A DNA stretch of 64,000 bases from a virus: IMG/VR virus record IMGVR_UViG_3300020129_000672, positions 1-64,000 of that record, one strand, 5' to 3'. The translations under genes were made by a program, and so were the position numbers. This document shows positions 14,718 to 22,835 of the stretch, piece after piece. The notes below the pieces were generated by a model. It did no database searches. It was given only the letters and a program-made list of their open reading frames with translations, and was not told where the DNA came from. The stretch's first letter is position 1. Each line of letters starts with the position of its first letter.

Positions 14718-15208
14718 ATACCCTGCCACCGACAGAGCCTGATAGGTGGAGTTGGAAAATGCAGTACTGCAAAGACCGCGGAGTTCCACCGGCCAATCCT
14801 GCCATCTGGGAAGAGGCAGAACGAGCATGGCTTGCTAGAACAGCTCCGGCGGCAGATCCGCCTTCAACCTGCCGCACCTGCCGGCCTCAACCGATCGCCC
14901 AGCCGGTCAAGCCACTGACCGACCGGATCAACCTCTACCTGCGAAATCTCTCACCCCACATGCGCGGCCGCCTGGGCGTCCTGCTACTCGACGAGGCGGA
15001 GAGTCGGCTGAAGAACTTGGAGGAGACGGAGCGGCGGTATCAGGAGCTGATCATGCTGGTTGGTCAGAAGGTGGAGGGCGAGACGCGGCACCAGACGGCC
15101 GCGCGGTATATCACTCAGGCGGAAACTATTTCTTCTGCTGATCAATCAGCCATATCTCCCCACCGGCCAACCATCCCAAAAACCACCGATCCCGTTCCAC
15201 CGTCTTAG
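14714..15208 (+). CDS. hypothetical protein
   Basis: The protein has 164 residues. A CRTC motif follows a helical N-terminus (NPAIWEEAERAWLAR). The centre is a long helix (LGVLLLDEAESRLKNLEETERRYQELIMLV), and the C-terminal 27 residues overlap the convergent RMF-like gene. That tail is Pro/Ser/Thr-rich and may not be under strong selection. The function is unknown. Confidence 0.6.
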   Translation: MNTLPPTEPDRWSWKMQYCKDRGVPPANPAIWEEAERAWLARTAPAADPPSTCRTCRPQPIAQPVKPLTDRINLYLRNLSPHMRGRLGVLLLDEAESRLKNLEETERRYQELIMLVGQKVEGETRHQTAARYITQAETISSADQSAISPHRPTIPKTTDPVPPS

Positions 15209-15317
15209 GGTAATATGGATTATCATCTGACGTCAGGTTATTGCTACGGCCGGCGTCGAATCCTTCTTGATAGATCTCGCGCAACCGTCTTCGACTTGTA
15301 CTAAGTCGTCGCTTCAT
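15126..15317 (-). CDS. ribosome modulation factor (RMF)-like small protein
   Basis: The protein has 63 residues (RMF is about 55). A basic N-terminus is followed by YQEGFDAGR, NPYYP and RDRWFLGWLAGG, matching the GYxAG...CPY...RxxWLxGW layout of RMF. RMF dimerises stationary-phase ribosomes in proteobacteria. A phage copy could affect host translation (inference). It is coupled by TGATG to the YodC-like gene and runs antisense to the end of the gene at 14714. Confidence 0.6.
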   Translation of the reverse strand: MKRRLSTSRRRLREIYQEGFDAGRSNNLTSDDNPYYPKTVERDRWFLGWLAGGEIWLIDQQKK

Positions 15318-15505
15318 CAGCCAACGTATGGCTTTAACGCCTCGGGCCCGAACGTCGCGTCGTTATATTCCTGGTCGGGCGTGAACCAACAGCAGTCGAC
15401 TCGGTACCGGTCTTCCTCCGGATCGTGCCACACGAGGTCGACCGTCAGTGGCGGCCCACCGCTCTTGAGCTGCACGATGTCACCGGCCTTGAATTGATTG
15501 CTCAT
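15317..15505 (-). CDS. YodC-like DUF2158 protein
   Basis: The protein has 62 residues. The FKAGDIVQLKSGGPPLTVD start and the later CCWF and FGPEALKPY match DUF2158/YodC, a small SH3-like beta domain of unknown role that is common in prophages. I chose the ATG at 15505 because residues from MSNQFKAGD onward fit the family. Its stop overlaps the RMF-like start. Confidence 0.8.
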   Translation of the reverse strand: MSNQFKAGDIVQLKSGGPPLTVDLVWHDPEEDRYRVDCCWFTPDQEYNDATFGPEALKPYVG

Positions 15506-15547
15506 CCTGGCAATCATTGATCGCCATCATCGTCCATGCCAGTTCCA

Positions 15548-15569
15548 GCTTTCCATCCGGCTGGAAAGC
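15548..15569 (+). repeat. GCTTTCCA/TGGAAAGC stem-loop element, copy 3
   Basis: An 8-bp stem (15548-15555 with 15562-15569) has the loop TCCGGC and is followed by CTTGATC at 15575-15581. It lies between the divergent YodC-like gene and the gene at 15613. It is one of the two best copies. Confidence 0.65.
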
Positions 15570-15612
15570 CCGGGCTTGATCAGCCTCGATCACTACCACA
15601 ACAGTGCGGCTG

Positions 15613-16383
15613 ATGACGATCAGCGAACTCCTTCCGCCCTTCCGGCCCTACCGGCTGCAGGACGATCAGACCAGGCGCCAGGCCCACCACGATCTGCAAC
15701 AGCTGGCGGCCCAGGCCGATCTCCAACAGCTGACCCTCCCGGCCGACCTGCACGACCGCCTGGTCAGGCTGTGGATCCGCTTCACACCAGAGGCGGAAGA
15801 ACAGCAGGTACTGGCCGACCTGATGGACTGGCTGGAGCAGGCGCTGCGGAATTATCAACCGGCGGTTCATCCAGCCACACCAGCGGCCGCTCCGCGCGAC
15901 CAGAATGAACAGGAAGAAATATTATTGGCCGCTGAATTAACTGAAGTATGGAATCGGGCTCTTCGTGAGTCTAGTACTCTCACTCCATGTCCTTTTGGCG
16001 GTAATGACGATCAGGCCTGGCTGGCGGTCGCCCGGACGGTCTTGAAGCGCGAGCATAATCAGGTGTTCGCACTGAAACTCGAAGACATTTACGAAACGGG
16101 TAATGACCGACAGTCGGGTGTTCGAATGATTGCCATAGAGCGCGCACGTCAGATCGAACAGGAGGGCCATACGGAAGAGAGGGATGACCAATACGATCAT
16201 CAGCAATTAACCAATGCAGCAATTGCTTATGCCAGATCAAACTTAGCCGGACAAGGTATTGGTCAGGCCCATTGGCCATGGCAGCCATCGACGTTCAAGC
16301 CAACCACTTCGATTCGCAACCTTGTTAAGGCCGGAGCGTTGCTGGCGGCTGAGATCGATCGGCTTCAACGATTAGCCAAATGA
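15613..16383 (+). CDS. phage accessory protein with conserved C-terminal domain
   Basis: The protein has 256 residues from the ATG at 15613 (a GTG at 15604 is possible). The N-terminal half is Gln/Leu-rich and helical. The C-terminal part (IAIERARQIEQEG, then AIAYAR, a WPW motif, and LVKAGALLAAEIDRL) is a domain very common in phage accessory proteins of many hosts. Its function is unknown. It overlaps the next gene by ATGA. Confidence 0.7.
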   Translation: MTISELLPPFRPYRLQDDQTRRQAHHDLQQLAAQADLQQLTLPADLHDRLVRLWIRFTPEAEEQQVLADLMDWLEQALRNYQPAVHPATPAAAPRDQNEQEEILLAAELTEVWNRALRESSTLTPCPFGGNDDQAWLAVARTVLKREHNQVFALKLEDIYETGNDRQSGVRMIAIERARQIEQEGHTEERDDQYDHQQLTNAAIAYARSNLAGQGIGQAHWPWQPSTFKPTTSIRNLVKAGALLAAEIDRLQRLAK

Positions 16384-16772
16384 GCAACCACCGGCACGCT
16401 TATGGCTGGTCGGGCCATATCATCACTTCGACCGATGAGACTGACAGCAACCAACACCATAACCTGGTGGCCGTCCCGCCCGATCTGTTCAAGGCTCTGG
16501 CTGACGCCTACTATGAGGACACGCTGGACGACCGGGTGGAGGTCAAACAGCTGGGGGTTACTAATAGCGACACAATCTTCCTCGCCTGCGGATCTTCCTT
16601 CAGTGATGGGTTTACCTACTACGGAACGGTCTTTCAAGAAGCCGAATCCCGGTCAGCTCCGGGCCCTCAATCGGTAGATCATGACACTGAATACCTCAAG
16701 GCGATGAAAGACGTGTATGGGATTGATCTTCCGCCCTGTCAGTTGATGATCGGTTGTTCGTCTGAACATTAA
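16380..16772 (+). CDS. conserved phage hypothetical protein
   Basis: The protein has 130 residues. The C-terminal YGIDLPPCQLMIGCSSEH is a signature I recall from many phage hypothetical proteins. The N-terminal part contains a beta-rich domain with VAVPPDLFKALADAYYED. The function is unassigned. Confidence 0.7.
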   Translation: MSNHRHAYGWSGHIITSTDETDSNQHHNLVAVPPDLFKALADAYYEDTLDDRVEVKQLGVTNSDTIFLACGSSFSDGFTYYGTVFQEAESRSAPGPQSVDHDTEYLKAMKDVYGIDLPPCQLMIGCSSEH

Positions 16773-16776
16773 TTAG

Positions 16777-17028
16777 ATGATTAATATGAAGAACGATATC
16801 AAGATCGAACATCATTCCAGACAAGTAATCGAGAATCGCTTGTTGACCGCGCTTGAAGAAGACGACAGCAAGGTCGCCATCCTCTGTAACCGGGAAGATC
16901 TGGAGCTCATCATCTCCGGCCTGGTCTCTCTTCGTGGGCAATCAAATTGTCGACCGATCGACCGGCAGAAGGCCGATGAGTTTGTTAGAAACCTCGACCG
17001 CCTGCTGGTTGGAGCCTTTCAACGATGA
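16777..17028 (+). CDS. small hypothetical protein
   Basis: The protein has 83 residues, helical (QVIENRLLTALEEDDSKVAILCNREDLELIISGL). The pattern of short helices resembles phage proteins annotated as DUF7662-like, but I cannot assign it. The stop overlaps the next ATG. Confidence 0.6.
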   Translation: MINMKNDIKIEHHSRQVIENRLLTALEEDDSKVAILCNREDLELIISGLVSLRGQSNCRPIDRQKADEFVRNLDRLLVGAFQR

Positions 17029-17273
17029 GCGAAGATCAGGAATTGCAAGACGCACTTGAGCTGTTGAAAAAAGCAGCCCGATCGTTGGGTGAGCATTTTG
17101 ATTCTGTTCAGATCTATTGTACCCGTCACATTCCGGACGAAGGAGCAGAGTCATTTAACTTTGGAATCGGTAATTGGTATGCCCGGTACGGTCAGGTCGC
17201 TGAGTGGATGATCAAGCAGGATGAAGATGCGCGGCTGCGGGTGAGGAAGGACGATCAGGAGGAGGAAGATTAA
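17025..17273 (+). CDS. small hypothetical protein
   Basis: The protein has 82 residues. EDQELQDALELLKKAARSLGEHFDSVQIYCTR followed by a GNWYARYGQV segment and a strongly acidic tail (KDDQEEED) is a layout seen in unassigned phage proteins. The function is unknown. Confidence 0.65.
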   Translation: MSEDQELQDALELLKKAARSLGEHFDSVQIYCTRHIPDEGAESFNFGIGNWYARYGQVAEWMIKQDEDARLRVRKDDQEEED

Positions 17274-17274
17274 T

Positions 17275-17490
17275 ATGACGGACCAACGTCGCCAAGAGTT
17301 GTTCCGCGAATCGATGTACTGGCGATCGTGCCAGACCGACCTGCTGACCAAACAGGGTTGGATCCGGCTGGAAGAAGGGGAGTCACTCTACGCCCCCTAC
17401 CTCTGGCGTGATCCAACGACCGGCCTGATGTTTGGGCTTGAGCAGGCGTTCGAGATTGAGCTTCAACGCGCGGTTCAATTGGCTGGGTAA
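17275..17490 (+). CDS. small hypothetical protein
   Basis: The protein has 71 residues with three Trp residues, WRSCQTDLLTKQGWIRLEE and WRDPTTGLMFGLEQAFEIE. It is separated from its neighbour by one base. No family is recognised. Confidence 0.6.
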   Translation: MTDQRRQELFRESMYWRSCQTDLLTKQGWIRLEEGESLYAPYLWRDPTTGLMFGLEQAFEIELQRAVQLAG

Positions 17491-17536
17491 TCCACCCCCG
17501 TTGACCACCCGACCCTTCGGGCTTAACTTGGAGCTG

Positions 17537-17920
17537 ATGCAAAAACTTGTGCTCCGACTCTTACGTCAAGCGGCGATCGATCGTCGAATATTGATGGACC
17601 TGTTGGAGCGCGAGCATCATGAACGAAAGAAAATTATGAGTGCACTGACTAACCTTACCGAATCCATCTCCGCCCTTTCGACCTCGGTCGATAACGCGGT
17701 GGCCGCCTTGGCCGCCCAACCGTCAAACGATCCGGCGATCCAGGCGGCGGCCGACCAGGTGACGGCCCTGACCGCCCAGTTGGACGCCGCGGTCAACCCG
17801 CCGGTCGTCACCCCGCCCCAACCGCCGGTCGTGCCCCAACAGTCGCCACGCACCCCCGCGCCGGCCCCCCGGTCGGTACTTGGCCAGGGCCATCCTCGGC
17901 CGATGAGCAACCGCCGCTAA
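17537..17920 (+). CDS. coiled-coil hypothetical protein
   Basis: The protein has 127 residues. The ATG at 17537 has GGAG six bases upstream, and the longer frame back to 17432 overlaps the previous gene. The centre (TNLTESISALSTSVDNAVAALA, then QVTALTAQLDAAVN) is a coiled coil of the type found in phage small structural or anchor proteins. The C-terminus is Pro-rich and basic. Confidence 0.65.
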   Translation: MQKLVLRLLRQAAIDRRILMDLLEREHHERKKIMSALTNLTESISALSTSVDNAVAALAAQPSNDPAIQAAADQVTALTAQLDAAVNPPVVTPPQPPVVPQQSPRTPAPAPRSVLGQGHPRPMSNRR

Positions 17921-17930
17921 ATTGACGACC

Positions 17931-17967
17931 GGGCTTTCACCGGCGACCATCGGTCCCGTGAAAGCCC
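17931..17967 (+). other. 10-bp hairpin enclosing a GTG start codon
   Basis: GGGCTTTCAC (17931-17940) pairs perfectly with GTGAAAGCCC (17958-17967) around a 17-base loop. The second arm begins with the GTG start of the nuclease gene. When folded, the start would be masked. The GCTTTC/GAAAGC core resembles the recurrent stem-loop element of this arm. Confidence 0.55.
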
Positions 17968-18575
17968 TTCCCCTGCTGTTCCTCGTCGTCATCTGCCTGC
18001 TCGCCCGACCGGACGGCCTGAACCATCATGGAGCCCTCTGGCAGCCTCGTACAGCCTCGATTCCGCAGGAGACCACCAACTGGGCGGTCCTGACCGGTTG
18101 CACGCTCATATCGAACAGGAGCAACGACGGAGATAGCTTTCACGTCAGAGCTCAAGGAACCGACCGGATGTTCAGGCTGATCGGCGTTGATACGCTGGAG
18201 ACCGATTGGCGATACCCCCAGCGTGACCTCGAGCAGGCCGCACATTTCCGGATCAGCACCAATCTGGTCGTCCAGTACGGTCGGCAGGCGCAGCAGCTCA
18301 CAAGGAACCTGCTAAGCAGCGGCACCTTCACCGTCTACACCCGGTGGGCTGATGCACTGGGCGCCGGCCGACAACCGCGGTACCAAGCTTGGGTTGTTCT
18401 GGCCGACCGACGGGAACTGGGGGACGTCCTTCTTCAATCTGGTCTTGCCCGTGCACATGGCTACCGAGCGGACAATCCACTAACTCATCAGTCGGCCGCG
18501 GATGAGCAACTAAAATTGCTCGGTCTGGAGCGCCGAGCGATGACCAACCACGTTGGAATATGGAAAATAAATTAA
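17958..18575 (+). CDS. secreted staphylococcal-nuclease-like thermonuclease
   Basis: The protein has 205 residues from the GTG start. Residues 2-15 (KALPLLFLVVICLLA) are a hydrophobic signal segment. SNDGDSFHV, FRLIGVDTLETD and GLARAH match the SNase fold, including the Arg of RLIG and the Glu of LETD as catalytic candidates. SNases cleave DNA and RNA with Ca2+. Export would place it in the periplasm or outside the cell, where it could degrade competing DNA (inference). It overlaps the metalloprotease gene by 16 bases. Confidence 0.85.
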   Translation: MKALPLLFLVVICLLARPDGLNHHGALWQPRTASIPQETTNWAVLTGCTLISNRSNDGDSFHVRAQGTDRMFRLIGVDTLETDWRYPQRDLEQAAHFRISTNLVVQYGRQAQQLTRNLLSSGTFTVYTRWADALGAGRQPRYQAWVVLADRRELGDVLLQSGLARAHGYRADNPLTHQSAADEQLKLLGLERRAMTNHVGIWKIN

Positions 18576-19324
18576 TCTGCTGCACGCCCAAGAGCCTGCA
18601 CCCGTCAGTTCAAATCGCGGCCGCCACCCGGGCGATCGAGGTCAACCCGGTTAACGCCAACCTCGGCCTGGCGCTGACCCTTCCACCGATGCATCTGGCG
18701 CTCTTGACCGGCCGACTCTGGCCGTCAACGGGCGTTCGTCTCACCGTCTCGTTCTTGGACAACCCGGAGGCGGCACTTAGGAGCAGGATCCTGCTGCACA
18801 TGAATGCCTGGAACAAGACGGCGAACATCGAGTTTACTGAGACGGCCAAGGATGGTCAGGTTCGGATCGCCCGGACGGTCGGTGAAGGCTATTGGAGTTA
18901 CATCGGGACCGACATCTTGCACGTGCCGCTGACCGAACAGACGATGAACCTCGAGGCGTTCACCATGCAGACGCCTGATAGCGAATTTCATCGGGTGGTC
19001 AGGCATGAAACTGGCCATACTTTGGCGGCTGAGCATGAACATCTTCGACGAGAGTTCGTGAAGTTGATAGACCGAACGAAGGCTATTAAATACTTCATGC
19101 GGACCCAAGGATGGACGCGCGCGGACGTCCTATCTCAGGTGCTGACTCCCCTGGAAGACAAGCAACTGACAGCCACACCGATGGCCGATCAGCAATCGAT
19201 AATGTGTTACCAAATTCCGGGCGCGATCACCCGATCGGGCAAGCCCATCATCGGCGGCCTCGACATCGACGACCAGGATTACGCGCTGATGGGCCGGATC
19301 TACCCAAAGACGGTTTCTACCTGA
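18560..19324 (+). CDS. astacin/matrixin-like zinc metalloprotease
   Basis: The protein has 254 residues. RHETGHTLAAEHEH (H149, E150, H153, H159) is the extended HExxHxxxxxH zinc site of metzincins. SIMCYQIP about 65 residues later is the Met-turn candidate. Bacterial astacin-like enzymes share the HEHxR ending. No clear signal peptide is present, in contrast to the nuclease before it. Possible roles are capsid maturation, host-surface degradation or defence against host proteins, and none is proven. Confidence 0.8.
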   Translation: MENKLICCTPKSLHPSVQIAAATRAIEVNPVNANLGLALTLPPMHLALLTGRLWPSTGVRLTVSFLDNPEAALRSRILLHMNAWNKTANIEFTETAKDGQVRIARTVGEGYWSYIGTDILHVPLTEQTMNLEAFTMQTPDSEFHRVVRHETGHTLAAEHEHLRREFVKLIDRTKAIKYFMRTQGWTRADVLSQVLTPLEDKQLTATPMADQQSIMCYQIPGAITRSGKPIIGGLDIDDQDYALMGRIYPKTVST

Positions 19325-19375
19325 TTGGAAAGCTAAGGCTTGTTCTAACAAGTCAATTGGTCGACCGTCGCCTGG

Positions 19376-19813
19376 ATGAGAGAATCAATTCAGGACGTTG
19401 CCCGCCAGTACGCCCGGACGTTCACCATCATCCAGCACGCTCCGCGGTTGCCCTCCGCGGAGGAGTTTGCGCGGGCGAAAGAACTGACGGCGGCTGATCA
19501 GCAGGCGCTCGACCGGGCGAAGCTCAGGCGCCAACAGCGGGCGGACCGAAAGGCCGCTCAGGTTGAACGTGCAATTGATGGATTAATTAAGATGGTGACG
19601 CTCAGGTGGAAATGCCAATGCGCCTATGGTGCTCCGTATTGGCAGACGCTTGATATTTTTGAGAGCGATGAATGTGGCGCAGAGATTGAAACCGAGGAAC
19701 ATCCTGATGAAGTGGATCAACAACTTTGTTCCGTCGAATGCTCTCGGTGTCACAACATACTTAATCAGCATGACGACAGTCCAGAGATCGTTAAACCAAA
19801 AGGAAGCCAATGA
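19376..19813 (+). CDS. hypothetical protein with Cys-rich C-terminus
   Basis: The protein has 145 residues. A charged helical N-terminus (EEFARAKELTAADQQALDRAKLRRQQRADRK) is followed by a Cys-rich C-terminal region (CQCAYG, CSVECSRCHN) that may bind zinc. The function is not recognised. A degenerate stem-loop element copy (GATTGGAAAGC at 19323-19333, then GGCTTGTTC) lies about 45 bases upstream. Confidence 0.6.
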   Translation: MRESIQDVARQYARTFTIIQHAPRLPSAEEFARAKELTAADQQALDRAKLRRQQRADRKAAQVERAIDGLIKMVTLRWKCQCAYGAPYWQTLDIFESDECGAEIETEEHPDEVDQQLCSVECSRCHNILNQHDDSPEIVKPKGSQ

Positions 19814-20343
19814 AATCAGAACAGGTGGTTAAAGAGCTGGCGTACGGGACGGCCGTCATGCTGATCGTTCTGTTTGGCGCGGCGATCATTGTTCAGTTCC
19901 TGCCTAATCCAGCGCGCGAGACCGGGCAGGCTCGGGTGGTGGAGGGCAGAACGAACATCCTGCAGTGGACCAATAATGTCCCGGTTGTGGTGGGCAGTAA
20001 TATCTATAACCGTGATGATCTGCTTATCAAAATCACTCCGAAGTTCAAACTGTTCGTCACTGATCAATCGGCCACCAATGAGCATTTTGTTAACTCTTGG
20101 ATGGCCATTCAGAACGGCGCCACCAATTGGTTTTTGGCCGAAGAGTTTTGGCTGGAGACCGCGCTGGTGACCCGGACCATCACACTCGACCTTGGGCTAG
20201 GTCAGATCGAGATCGACCGAACACACCTTAACCGGACTGAATGTCCGTTAAACAGCGAGACACGCTTGATCTACCTCACGGACTACACGAACTTGGTGAT
20301 CCAACTTCCGGATGGAAGTCAGCTAACTATCTCAAAACAATGA
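19810..20343 (+). CDS. membrane-anchored hypothetical protein
   Basis: The protein has 177 residues. One N-terminal transmembrane helix (YGTAVMLIVLFGAAIIVQFL, residues 12-31) precedes a beta-rich domain likely outside the cytoplasm. No family is recognised. The gene is ATGA-coupled on both sides with neighbours that are also membrane-anchored. Confidence 0.65.
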   Translation: MKSEQVVKELAYGTAVMLIVLFGAAIIVQFLPNPARETGQARVVEGRTNILQWTNNVPVVVGSNIYNRDDLLIKITPKFKLFVTDQSATNEHFVNSWMAIQNGATNWFLAEEFWLETALVTRTITLDLGLGQIEIDRTHLNRTECPLNSETRLIYLTDYTNLVIQLPDGSQLTISKQ

Positions 20344-21065
20344 AACCATCGAGCGTCTTAAACTCCCTGCTCACCATTAGCGGCATATCGCTCATAAGTT
20401 TCGGTCTTGGATCGCTCACCGTCTCAGTCATGGACGCATATCATGAGGTCCACCGAAACAGAATGAATGCCTGGCTATCGTTATCACAGTCGAACGCTCT
20501 TCCATCCGCCCATACCGAGACTCAGATCGTCCGGTTCGAGCCACCAACCAACCTCCTAACACCTACGATTGATCCGTACACCAACAGTTTACTTCCAACC
20601 CCGCCACCGGCCTTCACCTTCGACCCTCGGCAGCAGACGCTCGATGACGTGCAAGACTGGTATGTCATAGTGATCGATCCAACGACCGGCCAGGTAATGC
20701 ATGTCTTGCGCGATCTCCCGACCGGCCGGCTGATCATCGCCGATATCGACCAGAACGGGGGGAGCACCAATATGCCCGAATATGTGACGGTCCGCGAGTT
20801 CAGGTCGACCAACGTCCAGGCGGCGGTCAAACCCCTGACGGTCCAACCACTGGTCGTTCTCCGCCGGGAGGTGGTGACCAACCGGATTGCCGCCCATACC
20901 GAGAGATCACCGCCGGTCAAAGAGGTGTGGGAAGGTCTAGAATTCTGGATCCAACACGCTGATACCCTGCTTGTCCCGGCCCAAAACGAGGTAGTCACCA
21001 ACTGGGTGATCGGCCTGCTGGTTGACGGCCGGCCGATCGAGCTCCAAACCTTGGTCCAGAAATGA
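20340..21065 (+). CDS. membrane-anchored hypothetical protein
   Basis: The protein has 241 residues from the ATG that overlaps the previous stop. An N-terminal hydrophobic helix (LLTISGISLISFGLGSLTVSV) is followed by a Pro/Thr-rich linker and a beta-rich domain (WYVIVIDPTTGQVMHVLRDLPTGRLIIADID). Like its neighbour it probably faces the periplasm. The pair may form an envelope-associated complex (inference). Confidence 0.65.
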   Translation: MKPSSVLNSLLTISGISLISFGLGSLTVSVMDAYHEVHRNRMNAWLSLSQSNALPSAHTETQIVRFEPPTNLLTPTIDPYTNSLLPTPPPAFTFDPRQQTLDDVQDWYVIVIDPTTGQVMHVLRDLPTGRLIIADIDQNGGSTNMPEYVTVREFRSTNVQAAVKPLTVQPLVVLRREVVTNRIAAHTERSPPVKEVWEGLEFWIQHADTLLVPAQNEVVTNWVIGLLVDGRPIELQTLVQK

Positions 21066-21379
21066 ACCTGACACTCGACGTCATCCTCTGGCAGGAACAC
21101 CGGCGGACCGGCCCTATCATTCTCGCCCAGGGCCTGCAGTACGACCTATCGGCCTCAGGGCCGACCCTGCCGGCCGTCCAACAGGCGTTTGCCCAGCAGG
21201 TGTTCAAGCAACTGGCGTTCGACCATATGCTGGGACAGCCGGCCTTCTGGGATACCGCCCAGGCTGCCCCCAGATACTGGCATATGCTGCGCGACTGTCC
21301 GGCCCGGTGGCAGCTGACGATCGTTCCCCCACCCGAAGATTCCACGGGAGAGGAAAGTTGGAAGACCGAAGCTGGTTGA
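21062..21379 (+). CDS. HicB-like fold phage protein
   Basis: The protein has 105 residues. WQEHRRTGPIILAQGLQYDLSASG, a helix beginning LPAVQQAFAQQVF, and the terminal APRYW follow a pattern common in phage HicB-like proteins (dsRBD-like beta-alpha-beta fold). No HicA toxin is seen next to it, so an antitoxin role is not implied. Confidence 0.55.
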   Translation: MNLTLDVILWQEHRRTGPIILAQGLQYDLSASGPTLPAVQQAFAQQVFKQLAFDHMLGQPAFWDTAQAAPRYWHMLRDCPARWQLTIVPPPEDSTGEESWKTEAG

Positions 21380-21409
21380 CCGCCCTCTTGACCGTCCGAA
21401 GATCAGCCG

Positions 21410-21628
21410 GTGATTCAACTCTTATACCGACAGTTCGTGATCAGGATTCAGCCGGTGCATGGCGGATTCGACTGGTTCGCCTACTCGATGGCCGCCAGCC
21501 CGGTGTCTGTCACCTTCAACTACAACGGGGCGGCGAAGAACCCACCGTTTGGCACCCAGCAACAGGCGGAACGGGCGGCCCAGTATGTGATCGATCAGTG
21601 GATTCGGCCGGTCGGAACTGCCAGCTGA
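21410..21628 (+). CDS. small hypothetical protein
   Basis: The protein has 72 residues from a GTG start. Beta strands (FVIRIQPVHGGFDWFAYSM) lead to a C-terminal helix (QQQAERAAQYVIDQWIRP). The layout is typical of small phage proteins of unknown role. The last 113 bases overlap a leftward ORF. Confidence 0.6.
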   Translation: MIQLLYRQFVIRIQPVHGGFDWFAYSMAASPVSVTFNYNGAAKNPPFGTQQQAERAAQYVIDQWIRPVGTAS

Positions 21629-21977
21629 CGACCGTCCAGCCGGGGTAAGTCTGCTGGATCCGGCCGTCCACACGGGTCTTCAGCCGTGGATCGTCCGCCC
21701 GGCCTTTGAAATGCAGATGACCCGTCCGCCGGTCTTGGAGGCGAACCACCACGTAGTCGACGACCAGCCACTGCTTTTTAGGCCGCTGGCTGACCGTCTG
21801 GGGCGTTTGTCTTGGCTGGTCCTCCCAAGGTCGCCACTCGGCAATCAACTTCATCTGGCGGTGGCTTAGCGATGGATTGGCCAACCGGCAGGTCAGACCA
21901 TCGTGAAACCGCACTTCGACCGCCCCCTGGTGTTTCCAGAACGGCCGGTCCGGCTGATTCTTCTGCCAGGCATGCAT
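21516..21977 (-). CDS. hypothetical protein, convergent overlap
   Basis: The protein has 153 residues and is basic, with beta-like segments (GAVEVRFHDGLTCRL, QWLVVDYVVVRLQDRRTGHLHFKG). It fills what would otherwise be a 447-base gap in the rightward strand. The composition up to about residue 115 is protein-like. The final part, antisense to the gene at 21410, is not. It may be a real leftward gene of this arm or a chance frame. Confidence 0.45.
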   Translation of the reverse strand: MHAWQKNQPDRPFWKHQGAVEVRFHDGLTCRLANPSLSHRQMKLIAEWRPWEDQPRQTPQTVSQRPKKQWLVVDYVVVRLQDRRTGHLHFKGRADDPRLKTRVDGRIQQTYPGWTVVSWQFRPAESTDRSHTGPPVPPVAGCQTVGSSPPRCS

Positions 21978-22013
21978 CGGCAGATCGTCAGGGCTGGCCG
22001 ATGGTGGGTCAAC

Positions 22014-22033
22014 CTTTCCACCCGGATGGAAAG
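22014..22033 (+). repeat. CTTTCCA/TGGAAAG stem-loop element, copy 4
   Basis: A 7-bp stem (22014-22020 with 22027-22033) has the loop CCCGGA. It lies 43 bases before the gene at 22076 and just upstream of the leftward gene start at 21977, again in a divergent junction. Confidence 0.6.
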
Positions 22034-22075
22034 AACGGGCTGGCGGTCAAAACCCAAAAGGCAGACAACTCTGGG

Positions 22076-22492
22076 GTGAATAATATTGAACCGGCAGCAA
22101 TCGGGCGACTGGCCGCAGAATCGGTATCGCATATCAATGATCCGTCGGAGCTGCGAAAGATCATCGGCCAACAAGCTGAATCTTTGAGTAATTATATTCG
22201 TGAACTAACGGAGATCAAAAAGCAGCCGCTGATCACGCCGGATAATAAGCAACAAATAGCCGATCAACTTCAACTAGAACTCCATCAAGATTTTTGTCTG
22301 CGAGTTGGCCAAGCATTGATCGATGGAGTTAATGGGATTGATATTCTGCGTTTCAAGGAAGCCTACGAAGGATATGATGAATTGCGTGAACAGCAGGAAT
22401 GCCTGGTCGGCCGACGGATGATCGTAATTGAATCGATAGCGGAGGCTCGTAATCGAGATTGCGCTCCGGCTCAAAAAGAGCCACCCTTCTGA
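22076..22492 (+). CDS. hypothetical protein
   Basis: The protein has 138 residues from a GTG start preceded by TGGG. It is helical throughout (AESVSHINDPSELRKIIGQQAESLSNYIREL). The C-terminus MIVIESIAEARNRDC is charged. No family is recognised. Confidence 0.6.
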   Translation: MNNIEPAAIGRLAAESVSHINDPSELRKIIGQQAESLSNYIRELTEIKKQPLITPDNKQQIADQLQLELHQDFCLRVGQALIDGVNGIDILRFKEAYEGYDELREQQECLVGRRMIVIESIAEARNRDCAPAQKEPPF

Positions 22493-22598
22493 TCAGCCCG
22501 CAGGAAGCTGTAGAATTTAAGGACCGGTCGTAGTCTCCTCCGGTCTGGGCGGTCGGCGGGGGTTCACACTGGGTTCAACCACGTCGGCCGCCATTTTC

Positions 22599-22796
22599 AT
22601 GAAGAGGCCACAGCCAAAGATCGACCCCGACCGCCGGTACTTCCAAGTACGGTGCGCCCGCTGTTGGTCGCCCATGCGGTTCTCCGCCCGGTCTGACGGC
22701 CGAGGCAATTACTTGCGGTGCGAGCGCGATCCGGCCTTCTGCCAGGCTCAGCCGATCAATCCGCTTAGAAAAAGAGATGACCCTGAGTGGTATTAA
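22599..22796 (+). CDS. small zinc-ribbon protein
   Basis: The protein has 65 residues and is basic. CARC and a later CERDPAFC form a zinc-ribbon-like site (CxxC...C...C). It is a candidate nucleic-acid-binding or structural phage protein. The 106 bases before it hold nothing recognisable. Confidence 0.6.
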   Translation: MKRPQPKIDPDRRYFQVRCARCWSPMRFSARSDGRGNYLRCERDPAFCQAQPINPLRKRDDPEWY

Positions 22797-22835
22797 ACTC
22801 TTGATCGGCTATCAGACGGCTATAGCCTTCCGAGG

